NCBI GenBank assembly: GCA_001534745.1
Contig: CP013997.1
Location: forward strand, 3,720,001 to 3,784,000
Direction of reading: 5' to 3'
DNA: 64,000 nucleotides
DNA from: Pseudomonas monteilii
Lineage (GTDB): Bacteria > Pseudomonadota > Gammaproteobacteria > Pseudomonadales > Pseudomonadaceae
A program made the position numbers and the translations under genes. Below the pieces are notes generated by a model. That model was given only the letters and a program-made list of their open reading frames with translations, was not told the DNA's origin and searched no databases. The stretch's first letter is position 1, and every line of letters starts with the position of its first letter. Shown here piece by piece: positions 29,379 to 38,021 of the stretch.

Positions 29379-29570
29379 GCGGCAAGCTGTGAGCTGCAAG
29401 CTGCAAGCTGCAAGCTGAACGGTGGAGCTGGGAAGACCCGCAAAGATGCAGGCATTGTCATGACTGTCCCCTGGAAAGCTCCGCCCCCCTTAAACACAAG
29501 GCCAGTGCACGGAACGAATCCCCACACTGGCCCTGCTTTTACTTGCTGCTTGCAGCTCACACCTTGCCGC
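29379..29570. repeat. 192-bp stretch bounded by 22-bp inverted repeats, between lepA and mucD
   Basis: Left arm 29379-29400 and right arm 29549-29570 are reverse complements at 21 of 22 positions. The left arm runs into a heptamer run (AGCTGTG, three AGCTGCA, AGCTGAA; 29385-29419). The right arm ends 6 bp from the mucD stop. The lepA promoter must lie in or to the left of this 302-bp gap. No gene is seen. Confidence 0.75.
29500..29532 (-). terminator. Possible mucD terminator hairpin
   Basis: An 8-bp stem GGCCAGTG / CACTGGCC with a 17-nt loop. On the mucD strand it is followed by TTGTGTTT. It lies about 45 bp after the mucD stop. Confidence 0.45.
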
Positions 29571-29575
29571 TGCTC

Positions 29576-31009
29576 TTACTCCGCCAGCTTGAAGGTGATG
29601 AAGCTGGCGCGACCCTGACGCAGCACCCGCATCGACACGGAGCGGTTCTTCGGCAGGTCCTTGGCGATCTCGGTGAACTGCTTGGCCGAGGTGATCGCCT
29701 GGTTGTTCAGGTGGCTGATGACGTCACCTGGACGCAGACCGATCAGGGCAGCCGGGCCGTCCTGCACGTCCTTGATGACCACGCCGCCCTTGAGCTCCAG
29801 CGACTTCTTCTGTTCGGCGCTCAATTCGGCCACGGACACGCCCAGGCGATTGCTGCTGCGCTCGGCGCCCGCCTGACCACCGGTGCCGATGTCGGCATCG
29901 TCTTCGGGCAGCGCGCCGACGGTCACGTCGAGGTTCTGGCGCTTGCCGTTGCGGATGATTTCCAGCTTGGCGACGGCGCCGTCCTTCAGGCTGCCGACCA
30001 GGTGCGGCAGGTCGGCGGACATGACGATCGGCTGGCCGTTCATGCTGAGGATCACGTCGCCGACCTGCAGGCCGCTCTTGGCTGCCGGGCCGTCTTCGAG
30101 CACCTGGGCGACCAGGGCGCCTGCCGGACGCTCGAGACCGAAGGATTCGGCCAGGTCCTTGTTGACCTCCTGGATGACCACGCCCAGCCAGCCGCGGCTG
30201 ACCTTGCCGTCTTTCTTGAGCTGGTTGGACACGTCCAGCGCGACGTCGATCGGGATGGCGAAGGACAGGCCCATGAAACCGCCCGAGCGGGTGAAGATCT
30301 GCGAGTTGATGCCGACCACTTCACCGTTCATGTTGAACAGCGGGCCACCGGAGTTGCCCGGGTTGATGGCCACGTCGGTCTGGATGAACGGCACGTAGGT
30401 ATCGTTGGGCAGGGTACGACCCTTGGCGCTGACGATCCCCTTGGTCACCGAGTGATCGAAGCCGAACGGCGAGCCGATGGCCAGTACCCACTCACCCACC
30501 TTGAGCTTCTCGGAATCGCCCAGCTTGACGGTCGGCAGGTTCTTGCCGTCCACCTTCAGCAACGCCACGTCGGTACGCGGATCGGTGCCGACCAGCTTGG
30601 CCTGCAGCTCGCTGCGGTCGGACAGGCGTACGATGATTTCGTCGGCATCGGCGATCACGTGGTTGTTGGTCAGCACATAGCCATCGCTGGAAATGATGAA
30701 GCCCGAGCCCAGCGACTGGGCCTCGCGCTGGCGATCACCGCGCGGCGAACGTGGCTGCTGCGGCAGGCCGCGCTCGAAGAATTCGCGGAACATCGGTGGC
30801 AGGCCTTCGAGGTCAGGCATCTGCCCTTGGGCGATGCGCCGGGCAGGCAGCTTCTGCTTGGTACTGATGTTCACCACGGCAGGCGAGGCTTGCTCGACCA
30901 GGGTGGTGAAGTCAGGCAAGGCTTCCTGCGCCTGGGCGACCGCCAGTTGGCCGAGCATGAACACGGCGGCGAACATCGAGAGGTAGGATTTGAAACGAGG
31001 TAGTGACAT
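29576..31009 (-). CDS. mucD: Periplasmic serine protease/chaperone MucD (DegP/HtrA family)
   Basis: A 477-residue protein. A signal peptide (cut near AVAQA-QE) precedes a trypsin-like domain with triad His117 (NNHV), Asp147 (RTDVAL) and Ser220 (PGNSGGPLF), then two PDZ domains (~250-350 and ~385-475). MucD clears misfolded envelope proteins and restrains AlgU activation. It is the last of the algU-mucA-mucB-mucD cluster. A 154-bp gap with a hairpin separates it from mucB; mucC, present in P. aeruginosa, is absent. Confidence 0.95.
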   Translation of the reverse strand: MSLPRFKSYLSMFAAVFMLGQLAVAQAQEALPDFTTLVEQASPAVVNISTKQKLPARRIAQGQMPDLEGLPPMFREFFERGLPQQPRSPRGDRQREAQSLGSGFIISSDGYVLTNNHVIADADEIIVRLSDRSELQAKLVGTDPRTDVALLKVDGKNLPTVKLGDSEKLKVGEWVLAIGSPFGFDHSVTKGIVSAKGRTLPNDTYVPFIQTDVAINPGNSGGPLFNMNGEVVGINSQIFTRSGGFMGLSFAIPIDVALDVSNQLKKDGKVSRGWLGVVIQEVNKDLAESFGLERPAGALVAQVLEDGPAAKSGLQVGDVILSMNGQPIVMSADLPHLVGSLKDGAVAKLEIIRNGKRQNLDVTVGALPEDDADIGTGGQAGAERSSNRLGVSVAELSAEQKKSLELKGGVVIKDVQDGPAALIGLRPGDVISHLNNQAITSAKQFTEIAKDLPKNRSVSMRVLRQGRASFITFKLAE

Positions 31010-31064
31010 ACGGCTCCCGTCAAAACGAGCGTAGTTGGCAATGAGGCCTCTGCAACGCAGGAGA

Positions 31065-31088
31065 GGTCAGGCGTCGAGGAGCCTGACC
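31065..31088 (-). other. Hairpin in the mucB-mucD gap
   Basis: A perfect 8-bp stem GGTCAGGC / GCCTGACC with an 8-nt loop. A T6 run lies on its 5' side when read toward mucD, so it is not a standard terminator for mucB. It may mark an attenuator or the 5' leader of a mucD-specific transcript. Confidence 0.4.
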
Positions 31089-31163
31089 TATAAAAAATCC
31101 GCGCGCTTTTTGCAAATGACAAAACGTTAATTTCGTTTCAAGCCGTGACCCGAAGGCCCCGGC

Positions 31164-32126
31164 TCACGGGCGCTCGGCGCGTGCCTGGGGCCGCATGGAC
31201 AGTGCCACGCGCTCGGCCGTGCCCAGCGGCACCTCGCCAACCACCGTGATCATGAACGCGCCTTCGGCCGTGTTCAGCTGCCTGGAAACGGCCACGGTCG
31301 GCCCTACGGCCAGGCGCATGTCCTTGACCTGCGTATCGTCGACCTTCTCGAGGAACACGGAGAAGCGCGCCAGGCCATCGTCGTACAGCAGGCTTTCGAC
31401 CTGGCTGTTGCGCTGAGGGTCACGCCGTACGCTGCTGTCGGTCAATTCGAACCCAGGCGGCAACCAGTCGGCACGCCAGGCAGGGGCTTCATCGACGCCC
31501 GCCGCCGGGACAGGCTTGACGGCGCGACAGTCTGCGCCTGGACGCAACTGGGCGTCGGTCGGCGGTGTCGTGTCCAGGCGGGTCATCTGGAAGCGTTCCA
31601 GCAACTGCCCCTTGTCATTGGTCATCAGCGAACGCAGCAGCAACCCGGTCTTGCGATCCAGGTGGTACTCGAAGCCGTAACGGTGGTTATCGCGGGGCGC
31701 CAGACTGATCACAACAGCGTCACGACCGGCCACGCGCGAGCGTCCGGTGACCGTGAGGTCGTACCAGCTCATCAGCTTGAGGGGATCGAGGGTGTGCTTG
31801 GCCTGACTGGCCGGCGTCAGGGCATCGTTGCCCAGCGCGCCACTGACGCATTGGACCTTGCCGTTGACACGGACGATTTCCTGGGGGGCGTCGTCGAGCT
31901 GCGACAGACGTTCGCTGACCTTCCCCGCCTGGACCCGACGCCAGATGTCGTGGGAAGAGAAGCTGCCGTTGCGCTCGTAAACGAAGGAACCTTGGTAACT
32001 CTGTCCTTGCTCGGCGTGGGCCAGCCTGTTCAGCCAGTCATTCGCCTCCGGCGAAGAACTGGCTGCCAGTGCAGGCGCCGCCATCAAGCCGCTGAAGACC
32101 AACGGCAACAGTGGTAGCGCGCGCAT
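31164..32126 (-). CDS. mucB: Sigma factor AlgU regulatory protein MucB (RseB family)
   Basis: A 320-residue periplasmic protein. A signal peptide (MRALPLLPLVFSGLMAAPALA) is followed by the two RseB domains: the large lipoprotein-carrier-like domain (~30-215) and a smaller C-terminal domain (~230-320, PGFELTDSSVRRDP). RseB-type proteins bind the periplasmic part of MucA, shield it from AlgW-type cleavage, and release it on sensing mislocalised lipids or LPS. It starts 12 bp after mucA. Confidence 0.94.
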   Translation of the reverse strand: MRALPLLPLVFSGLMAAPALAASSSPEANDWLNRLAHAEQGQSYQGSFVYERNGSFSSHDIWRRVQAGKVSERLSQLDDAPQEIVRVNGKVQCVSGALGNDALTPASQAKHTLDPLKLMSWYDLTVTGRSRVAGRDAVVISLAPRDNHRYGFEYHLDRKTGLLLRSLMTNDKGQLLERFQMTRLDTTPPTDAQLRPGADCRAVKPVPAAGVDEAPAWRADWLPPGFELTDSSVRRDPQRNSQVESLLYDDGLARFSVFLEKVDDTQVKDMRLAVGPTVAVSRQLNTAEGAFMITVVGEVPLGTAERVALSMRPQARAERP

Positions 32127-32138
32127 GAACGTCCTTGA

Positions 32139-32729
32139 TCAGTGGTTTTCCATGCTGGCGGCACGGGCATAAGGCAGTGCGCCGTCATTGCCTTTCAGGG
32201 CAGAGTCCTGAGCATGCTGACGCATGTAGCCTGGCAGGCGCTTGTCCCAGTTGCCTGGATTCTGCATGACGCCATTGGTGACCGGCGCTGCGGTCTGGTC
32301 GGCACCCTCGGTGTAGCCCGCCAGCACGGCCGGACCCTGGGCCTGCGGAGCGACCACGCCCTGCTGGACAGGTTGCTGCGCAGCCAGCTGGTTGCCCGCG
32401 ATGTCATCCTGGTTGTACAGACGTACACCGGCCAGGACGGCGAAGGTCACCGACGCGGCGACGGCCAGACGGCCCAGACCACGCCATGCACCACGCTTGA
32501 CAGGCGCAGGCGCCTCCTCTTCAGCCAAGGCTGCGGAGACCGCCGAGGCGATGTCCAGCTTTGGCAGCAGCAGTTCTTTGTGCATCGCTGCACGTACGAC
32601 CTGGTAGCGTGCCCACGTGGCACGTGCTTCGGCGTCGTTCGTGGCATTGAGCACACGACGCAGTTCCAGTTCGTCCGCTTCGTTGTCCATCACCGCGGAC
32701 AGCGATTCCTGCAAAGCTTCACGACTCAT
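32139..32729 (-). CDS. mucA: Anti-sigma factor MucA (RseA family)
   Basis: A 196-residue protein close to the 194 of P. aeruginosa MucA. The cytoplasmic N-domain (MSREALQESLSAVMDNEADE) binds AlgU. One TM segment (~84-101, LAVAASVTFAVLAGVRLY) leads to a periplasmic C-domain. Regulated cleavage of MucA frees AlgU. The start is set by AGGA 6 nt upstream and the conserved SREALQ beginning. The frame is intact, so no mucoid-type truncation. Confidence 0.95.
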   Translation of the reverse strand: MSREALQESLSAVMDNEADELELRRVLNATNDAEARATWARYQVVRAAMHKELLLPKLDIASAVSAALAEEEAPAPVKRGAWRGLGRLAVAASVTFAVLAGVRLYNQDDIAGNQLAAQQPVQQGVVAPQAQGPAVLAGYTEGADQTAAPVTNGVMQNPGNWDKRLPGYMRQHAQDSALKGNDGALPYARAASMENH

Positions 32730-32760
32730 GGCGGTTCCTCTCTTGGCTGTAGCCGCTGTC

Positions 32761-33342
32761 TCAGGTTTCATGCAACAGGGGTTGCAAGGCTTTATCGATG
32801 GCCTCCCGAGCGCGGAAAATCCTGGAACGCACGGTACCCACCGGACACTGCATGACGCTGGCAATGTCCTCGTAACTCAGACCGTCGAATTCACGCAACG
32901 TCAGGGCCGTGCGCAAATCTTCGGGCAATTGCTGGATGGTCCGATGGACGGTGCCTTCGATCTCATCCCGCAACAACGAACGCTCAGGGGACTCAAGATC
33001 CTTGAGACCGTGATCGCCGTCGTAGAATTCCGCATCCTCGGAATTCACGTCGCTGTCCGGTGGCCGCCGACCGCGGGACACCAGGTAGTTCTTCGCCGTG
33101 TTGATGGCGATGCGGTACAGCCACGTGTAGAACGCACTGTCGCCGCGGAAGTTGCCAAGCGCTCGGTACGCCTTGATAAAGGCTTCCTGAGCCACGTCCT
33201 GGGCTTCGTGGGTATCGTGCACGAACCGCACGATCAACCCGAGAATCTTGTGCTGATACTTCAGCACCAACAGATCAAACGCTCGCCTGTCGCCCCGCTG
33301 TACGCGCTCGACAAGCTGCTGATCCTCTTCCTGGGTTAGCAT
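32761..33342 (-). CDS. algU: ECF sigma factor AlgU (RpoE/SigE)
   Basis: A 193-residue sigma factor nearly identical in pattern to P. aeruginosa AlgU: sigma-2 (FDLLVLKYQHKILGLI, QDVAQEAFIKAYRAL) and sigma-4 (LREFDGLSYEDIASVMQCPVGTVRSRIFRARE). It directs the envelope-stress and alginate response. The ATG at 33342, with GGAG 6 nt upstream, is preferred to a GTG two codons earlier. Two AlgU-type promoters lie upstream, indicating autoregulation. Confidence 0.97.
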   Translation of the reverse strand: MLTQEEDQQLVERVQRGDRRAFDLLVLKYQHKILGLIVRFVHDTHEAQDVAQEAFIKAYRALGNFRGDSAFYTWLYRIAINTAKNYLVSRGRRPPDSDVNSEDAEFYDGDHGLKDLESPERSLLRDEIEGTVHRTIQQLPEDLRTALTLREFDGLSYEDIASVMQCPVGTVRSRIFRAREAIDKALQPLLHET

Positions 33343-33402
33343 GAACACTCCTCAGTAGTCTTGAAGGAGCGTTGCAACGGCCATCGCTCAGGCTTGCAAC
33401 CA

Positions 33403-33428
33403 TAGACTCGGGCTTCGCGCAAAAGTTC
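33403..33428 (-). promoter_or_regulatory. AlgU-dependent promoter of algU (proximal)
   Basis: On the algU strand GAACTT (33428-33423) is followed by 16 nt and TCTA (33406-33403), fitting the AlgU/sigma-E consensus GAACTT-N16/17-TCTGA. It is 60 bp upstream of the start codon and resembles the autoregulatory P1 known in P. aeruginosa. Confidence 0.7.
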
Positions 33429-33590
33429 TCCCCCTTCAAGCAAGTTTCCTGCGACCTCTGACGGCTCGCATGGAAGACGCAGCGCGCTCACGGCCTGCCA
33501 CGTCGATAGTCTGGTCTTCGATACACAAGCTGCCCGGCTGGACGCTTCGCTTGTGTCGCCGCGGCAATCATGACGTGTGGGCAGCCTTCT

Positions 33591-33618
33591 ATTGAGGGAC
33601 TTCCCTTGCAGAAAGTTC
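33591..33618 (-). promoter_or_regulatory. Second AlgU-type promoter (distal)
   Basis: GAACTT (33618-33613), a 17-nt spacer, then TCAAT (33595-33591). The -10 is a weaker match. P. aeruginosa algU also has a distal AlgU-dependent promoter. The rest of the 428-bp algU-nadB gap holds no gene; a small hairpin GCTGC-N7-GCAGC occurs near 33670. Confidence 0.45.
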
Positions 33619-33770
33619 CCAGAAAGATCGGCCTTCCTGACGACGCCCATGGAAATCGGGCGGGTGTGGCTGCTATAAAGGCAGCCGGTCTGGATTCACG
33701 ATGGTTTCACAATGCCACCTGCGCGTGACTATTGTGCCGCGCCCCTCCCAAAGAATACTAGTGCCCTGAC

Positions 33771-35387
33771 ATGAGCCAACACCTTCAACACGATGTTCTG
33801 GTTATCGGCAGTGGTGCCGCCGGCCTTAGCCTGGCCCTGAATCTTCCCGCGCACCTGCGCATCGCGGTGCTGAGCAAGGGCGACCTGGCCAACGGTTCCA
33901 CGTTCTGGGCCCAGGGTGGCGTCGCCGCCGTGCTGGACGATGCCGACACCGTGCAGTCGCATGTCGAGGACACCCTCGACGCCGGCGGCGGCCTGTGCAA
34001 CGAGGCCGCCGTGCGTTTCACCGTGGAGCACAGCCGCGAAGCCATCGAATGGCTGATCGAGCAAGGGGTGCCGTTCACCCGGGACGCCGACACCGACGGT
34101 CGCGAGCGCGGTTTCCAGTTCCACCTGACCCGCGAGGGCGGGCACAGTCACCGCCGTATCATTCATGCCGCCGACGCTACCGGCGCGGCGATCTTCGCCA
34201 CCCTGCTCGAACAGGCCCGCCTGCGCCCGAATATCGAGCTGCTCGAGCAGCGGGTGGCGGTCGACCTGATCACCGAGCGGCGCCTGGGCCTGGACGGCGA
34301 GCGTTGCCTGGGTGCCTACGTGCTCGACCGGGCCACGGGTGAGGTCGACACCTTCGGCGCACGCTTCACCGTGCTCGCCACCGGCGGCGCGGCCAAGGTC
34401 TACCTCTACACCAGCAACCCCGACGGTGCCTGCGGCGACGGCATCGCCATGGCCTGGCGGGCCGGCTGCCGGGTGGCGAACCTGGAATTCAACCAGTTCC
34501 ACCCCACCTGCCTGTATCACCCCCAGGCCAAGAGCTTCCTGATCACCGAGGCGCTGCGGGGCGAGGGCGCGCTGCTGCGTCTGCCCGATGGCGAACGGTT
34601 CATGCCGCGTTTCGATGCCCGTGAAGAACTCGCACCCCGCGATATCGTCGCCCGTGCCATCGACCACGAAATGAAGCGCTTAGGCATCGATTGCGTGTAC
34701 CTGGACATCACCCACAAGCCCGCCGCGTTCATCAAGAGCCACTTCCCCACGGTCTACGAACGCTGCCTGACCTTCGGCATCGACATCACCCGCCAGCCCA
34801 TCCCCGTGGTACCGGCGGCCCACTACACCTGTGGCGGCGTGCTGGTGGACGAACGCGGCCTGACCGACGTGCCGAACCTGTATGCGATCGGCGAGACCAG
34901 TTGCACCGGCCTGCACGGCGCCAACCGCATGGCTAGCAACTCGCTGCTGGAATGCTTCGTCTATGGTCGCTCGGCCGCGCTGGACATCCAGGCGCGCCTG
35001 GACCAGGTCGAGCACCCTCGCGCCCTGCCCTGCTGGGACGCCAGCCAGGTGACCGATTCGGACGAGGACGTGATCATCGCGCACAACTGGGACGAACTGC
35101 GGCGGTTCATGTGGGACTACGTGGGGATCGTGCGCACCAGCAAGCGCTTGCAGCGCGCCGAGCATCGGGTGCGCCTGCTGCTCGACGAGATCGACGAGTT
35201 CTACAGCAACTACAAGGTCAGCCGCGACCTGATCGAGCTGCGCAACCTGGCGCAGGTGGCCGAGCTGATGATCCGGTCGGCCATGGCGCGGCGCGAATCC
35301 CGAGGGTTGCACTACACGCTGGACTACCCGGCCCTGCTGCCCGAAGCGTTCGACACTATTCTGCAGCCGCCCAACGCCGTCGACTGA
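33771..35387 (+). CDS. nadB: L-aspartate oxidase
   Basis: A 538-residue flavoprotein. The FAD-binding motif [15 protein letters not shown] is at the N-terminus. Further family segments are [39 protein letters not shown] and [13 protein letters not shown]. It oxidises L-aspartate to iminoaspartate, the first step of NAD synthesis. It is divergent from algU. Its last 32 bp overlap the end of the convergent ygfX gene. Confidence 0.97.
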   Translation: MSQHLQHDVLVIGSGAAGLSLALNLPAHLRIAVLSKGDLANGSTFWAQGGVAAVLDDADTVQSHVEDTLDAGGGLCNEAAVRFTVEHSREAIEWLIEQGVPFTRDADTDGRERGFQFHLTREGGHSHRRIIHAADATGAAIFATLLEQARLRPNIELLEQRVAVDLITERRLGLDGERCLGAYVLDRATGEVDTFGARFTVLATGGAAKVYLYTSNPDGACGDGIAMAWRAGCRVANLEFNQFHPTCLYHPQAKSFLITEALRGEGALLRLPDGERFMPRFDAREELAPRDIVARAIDHEMKRLGIDCVYLDITHKPAAFIKSHFPTVYERCLTFGIDITRQPIPVVPAAHYTCGGVLVDERGLTDVPNLYAIGETSCTGLHGANRMASNSLLECFVYGRSAALDIQARLDQVEHPRALPCWDASQVTDSDEDVIIAHNWDELRRFMWDYVGIVRTSKRLQRAEHRVRLLLDEIDEFYSNYKVSRDLIELRNLAQVAELMIRSAMARRESRGLHYTLDYPALLPEAFDTILQPPNAVD

Positions 35388-35808
35388 AGGCCAGGCGCAC
35401 CCGCAGGCGACGGTGCGCGTCCGCCGGCATCGCATCTAAGGGAATGCACTGGCTACGCCCCAGGCGTGCGCCCTGGGGCACGTAGCGCAGCACCACCAGG
35501 CGCGGCCAGGCCACGCTGTCGCGGCACAGACGCACCGGCTGCCAACCGGACGCCCGGGTGTACAGCTGCCAGCCGCCACGGTCGTGGCGCAGCCCGGTGA
35601 CCGCGTCTGGATGGCTGAGCAGGATACGCCGCGGCAGGGCCCAGACCCCATGCCCCAGGCAGGCGAGCAGCGCGCCTGCGACCAGCCAGCCTGGCAACGC
35701 CGCCATCAGAAGCGTACCCAAGGCCAGGGCCTGGCCGATCAGATAGGCCACCAGCAGCCGGCGTGAGCCGTGCCAGTGGCACTCGAAGCATTCACTTGGG
35801 CTGGACAC
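35356..35808 (-). CDS. ygfX: YgfX/CptA-family membrane protein
   Basis: A 150-residue protein with two adjacent TM helices (~18-56) and a small cytoplasmic beta-rich domain ([22 protein letters not shown]). YgfX in E. coli pairs with SdhE/YgfY and was proposed as a toxin affecting cell shape; that role is debated. The GTG start lies inside the last codons of sdhE (17-bp overlap), so the pair is translationally coupled. The 3' end overlaps nadB by 32 bp tail to tail. Confidence 0.8.
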   Translation of the reverse strand: MSSPSECFECHWHGSRRLLVAYLIGQALALGTLLMAALPGWLVAGALLACLGHGVWALPRRILLSHPDAVTGLRHDRGGWQLYTRASGWQPVRLCRDSVAWPRLVVLRYVPQGARLGRSQCIPLDAMPADAHRRLRVRLAFSRRRWAAAE

Positions 35809-36046
35809 GGTCCAGGATGATGCGGACCATGCGCTGCAATTCCGGGTCCTCGGACTCGTTGCGCTCCATGAACCAGCCGAACATGTCCTGGTCCTCGCAG
35901 CTCAGCAGGCGACGGTACAGGGCGCGGTCGTCTTCGCTCAGGGTGGCATAGACCTCCTGGGTAAAGGGCACCAGCAGCACGTCCAGCTCGAGCATGCCAC
36001 GTCGGCTGTGCCAGAACAGCCGGTTGAGTTCAGTTTGTTCGACCAT
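35792..36046 (-). CDS. sdhE: FAD assembly factor SdhE
   Basis: An 84-residue all-helical protein with the family motif [11 protein letters not shown] (RGxxE) needed for covalent attachment of FAD to succinate dehydrogenase SdhA. The start [14 protein letters not shown] is chosen for family length and a GAGG upstream. It is coupled to ygfX downstream and divergent from ygfZ. Confidence 0.93.
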   Translation of the reverse strand: MVEQTELNRLFWHSRRGMLELDVLLVPFTQEVYATLSEDDRALYRRLLSCEDQDMFGWFMERNESEDPELQRMVRIILDRVQPK

Positions 36047-36214
36047 GGGACCCTCCTCGAATGGCCGGCCAGTATACAGGCCCGCCCGGCCCGCGACACG
36101 CGGCATTGGTCGCACGCCCCTGTCAGCCCCTTCGCCATCCAGCCGGCCTGCGCACCTACCTATTTTGCCCGTGGCCCTCTATCATGACTGCAGACTTACC
36201 AACTGCGATGACCC

Positions 36215-37159
36215 ATGGCCGACTCCGCGTTCTACTGCCCACTCAGCCACGAAGGCATTCTTGCCGTCCAAGGCTCCGATGCCGGCAAGTTCCTGCAGGG
36301 ACAACTGACCTGCAACCTCACCTATCTCGACCCCGCGCATTCCAGCCTCGGCGCCCGCTGCACGCCCAAGGGCCGCATGCAGTCGAGCTTTCGCATCGTG
36401 CCGCACGACGCAGGCTTCCTGTTGGCCATGACCCAGGCACTGCTGGCGCCTCAATTGGCGGACCTGAAGAAATACGCGGTGTTCTCCAAGGCGACCCTGA
36501 GCGACGCCAGTGCCCACTGGTCACGCTATGGCGTGCAGCAGGGCGAATCGCTGCTCGCGGCGCTCGGCCTTGTGCTGCCGGACGAAGCGGGCGGGCTCTG
36601 CACGCACGATGGCCTGATCGCCATCAACGTCTCGCCGCAGCGGGCCGAGCTGTGGGTGCCCGCCGAACAGCATGACGCCGTGCTGGCACGCCTGCGTGAC
36701 GCCCTGCCCGAAGCCCCCCTGGATCGCTGGTTGCTCGGGCAGGTCCGTGCCGGCCTGGGCCAGGTCATGGAGCAGACCCGCGAGCTGTTCATCCCGCAGA
36801 TGATCAACCTGCAGGCCGTCGGCGGCGTGAGCTTCAAGAAAGGCTGCTACACCGGCCAGGAAATCGTCGCGCGCATGCAGTACCTGGGCAAGCTCAAGCG
36901 CCGCCAGTACCGGCTGCTGCTGGACGACGGCCAGGCGCCTGCGCCGGGCACCGGCCTGTTTTCGCCGGTGCATGGTTCCTCGGTCGGCGAGGTGGTGCTG
37001 GCTGCGCCCACGGGTGAAGGCGGTTGCGAGCTGCTGGCAGTGGTGGCGGCCGATGCCATCGAGTCCGGGCAGTTGCACCTGGGCAGCCCCGAAGGCCCGC
37101 GCCTGACCCTGGCGAGCCTGCCGTACGAACTGGATCGCGACCGGGAAATCCAGCGTTGA
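36215..37159 (+). CDS. ygfZ: Folate-binding iron-sulfur repair protein YgfZ
   Basis: A 314-residue GcvT-fold protein. The YgfZ signature KKGCYTGQEIVAR lies at ~209-221, with the redox-active Cys conserved. YgfZ uses folate to help maintain certain Fe-S proteins, including MiaB. The N-terminal part reads SHEGILAVQGSDAGKFLQGQLT. It is divergent from sdhE and followed 52 bp later by an HDOD gene. Confidence 0.93.
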   Translation: MADSAFYCPLSHEGILAVQGSDAGKFLQGQLTCNLTYLDPAHSSLGARCTPKGRMQSSFRIVPHDAGFLLAMTQALLAPQLADLKKYAVFSKATLSDASAHWSRYGVQQGESLLAALGLVLPDEAGGLCTHDGLIAINVSPQRAELWVPAEQHDAVLARLRDALPEAPLDRWLLGQVRAGLGQVMEQTRELFIPQMINLQAVGGVSFKKGCYTGQEIVARMQYLGKLKRRQYRLLLDDGQAPAPGTGLFSPVHGSSVGEVVLAAPTGEGGCELLAVVAADAIESGQLHLGSPEGPRLTLASLPYELDRDREIQR

Positions 37160-37211
37160 CCTGCCTGCCCCGTCTGTCGAGCGGGGCAGCCTTCTTTTGC
37201 GGTAGCTTTTG

Positions 37212-38018
37212 ATGAATACATTGGCTGAGACGGTCAAGGCGCAACTGGTGGTCGCCATCGAGAATGACGACCTGGTGCTGCCGACCTTGCCCGAAGTGGC
37301 ACTGAGCATCCGGGAAGCTGCCGAAGACAGCGAGATCAGCGTCGCGGCGCTGAGCAAGGTCATCGGCCGTGACGCCGCGCTGGCGGCGCGCCTGATCAAG
37401 GTGGTCAACAGCCCGCTGCTGCGGGCGACCGTGGAGGTCACCGACCTGCACACGGCCATCACGCGGCTGGGCGTCAACTACAGCTGCAACCTGGCGATCG
37501 GGCTGGTCATCGAACAGATCTTCCATGCCCGCGAGCCGGCCGTGGAACAGAAGCTGCGGGCGATCTGGACCAGCAGCCTGGAAGTGGCGGGCATCAGCTA
37601 CGAGCTGTGCCGCCGCTACACCCGGCTCACGCCGGACCAGGCCGCACTGGGCGGGCTGGTACATCAGATCGGCGCCCTGCCGATCCTGATCCACGCCCAG
37701 GAGCACAACGAACTGCTGTCCGACCCCGTGTGCCTGGATCACGTCATCGAGCAGATCCAACCGGCGTTGGGCGACAAGATCCTCAGCGCCTGGGAGTTTC
37801 CCGAACAGCTGGTGCGATTGCCCGGACAGATCCAGGACCTGGATCGCCAGACCGCGCGCATCGACTACATCGACATCGTGCAACTGGCCCGGCACGTGAG
37901 CCAAGGCGAGCCGGGACGTGCGCTCGACACCCTCCCCGCCTACCGCCACCTGAGCCTGCCGACCGGCACGCGACTGGAAGCGGCGGAGCTGCTGCACGCA
38001 CGCGGCCTGCTGCGCTGA
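37212..38018 (+). CDS. HDOD domain protein
   Basis: A 268-residue protein. The HDOD domain covers ~20-215 (LPTLPEVALSIREAAEDSEISVAALSKVI; DAALAARLIKVVNSP). HDOD proteins are non-enzymatic relatives of HD phosphohydrolases and act in signalling. No GGDEF, EAL or receiver domain is fused. The start at ATG 37212 is preferred to a TTG one codon upstream. It converges on tctE 3 bp away. Confidence 0.88.
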   Translation: MNTLAETVKAQLVVAIENDDLVLPTLPEVALSIREAAEDSEISVAALSKVIGRDAALAARLIKVVNSPLLRATVEVTDLHTAITRLGVNYSCNLAIGLVIEQIFHAREPAVEQKLRAIWTSSLEVAGISYELCRRYTRLTPDQAALGGLVHQIGALPILIHAQEHNELLSDPVCLDHVIEQIQPALGDKILSAWEFPEQLVRLPGQIQDLDRQTARIDYIDIVQLARHVSQGEPGRALDTLPAYRHLSLPTGTRLEAAELLHARGLLR

Positions 38019-38021
38019 AGG

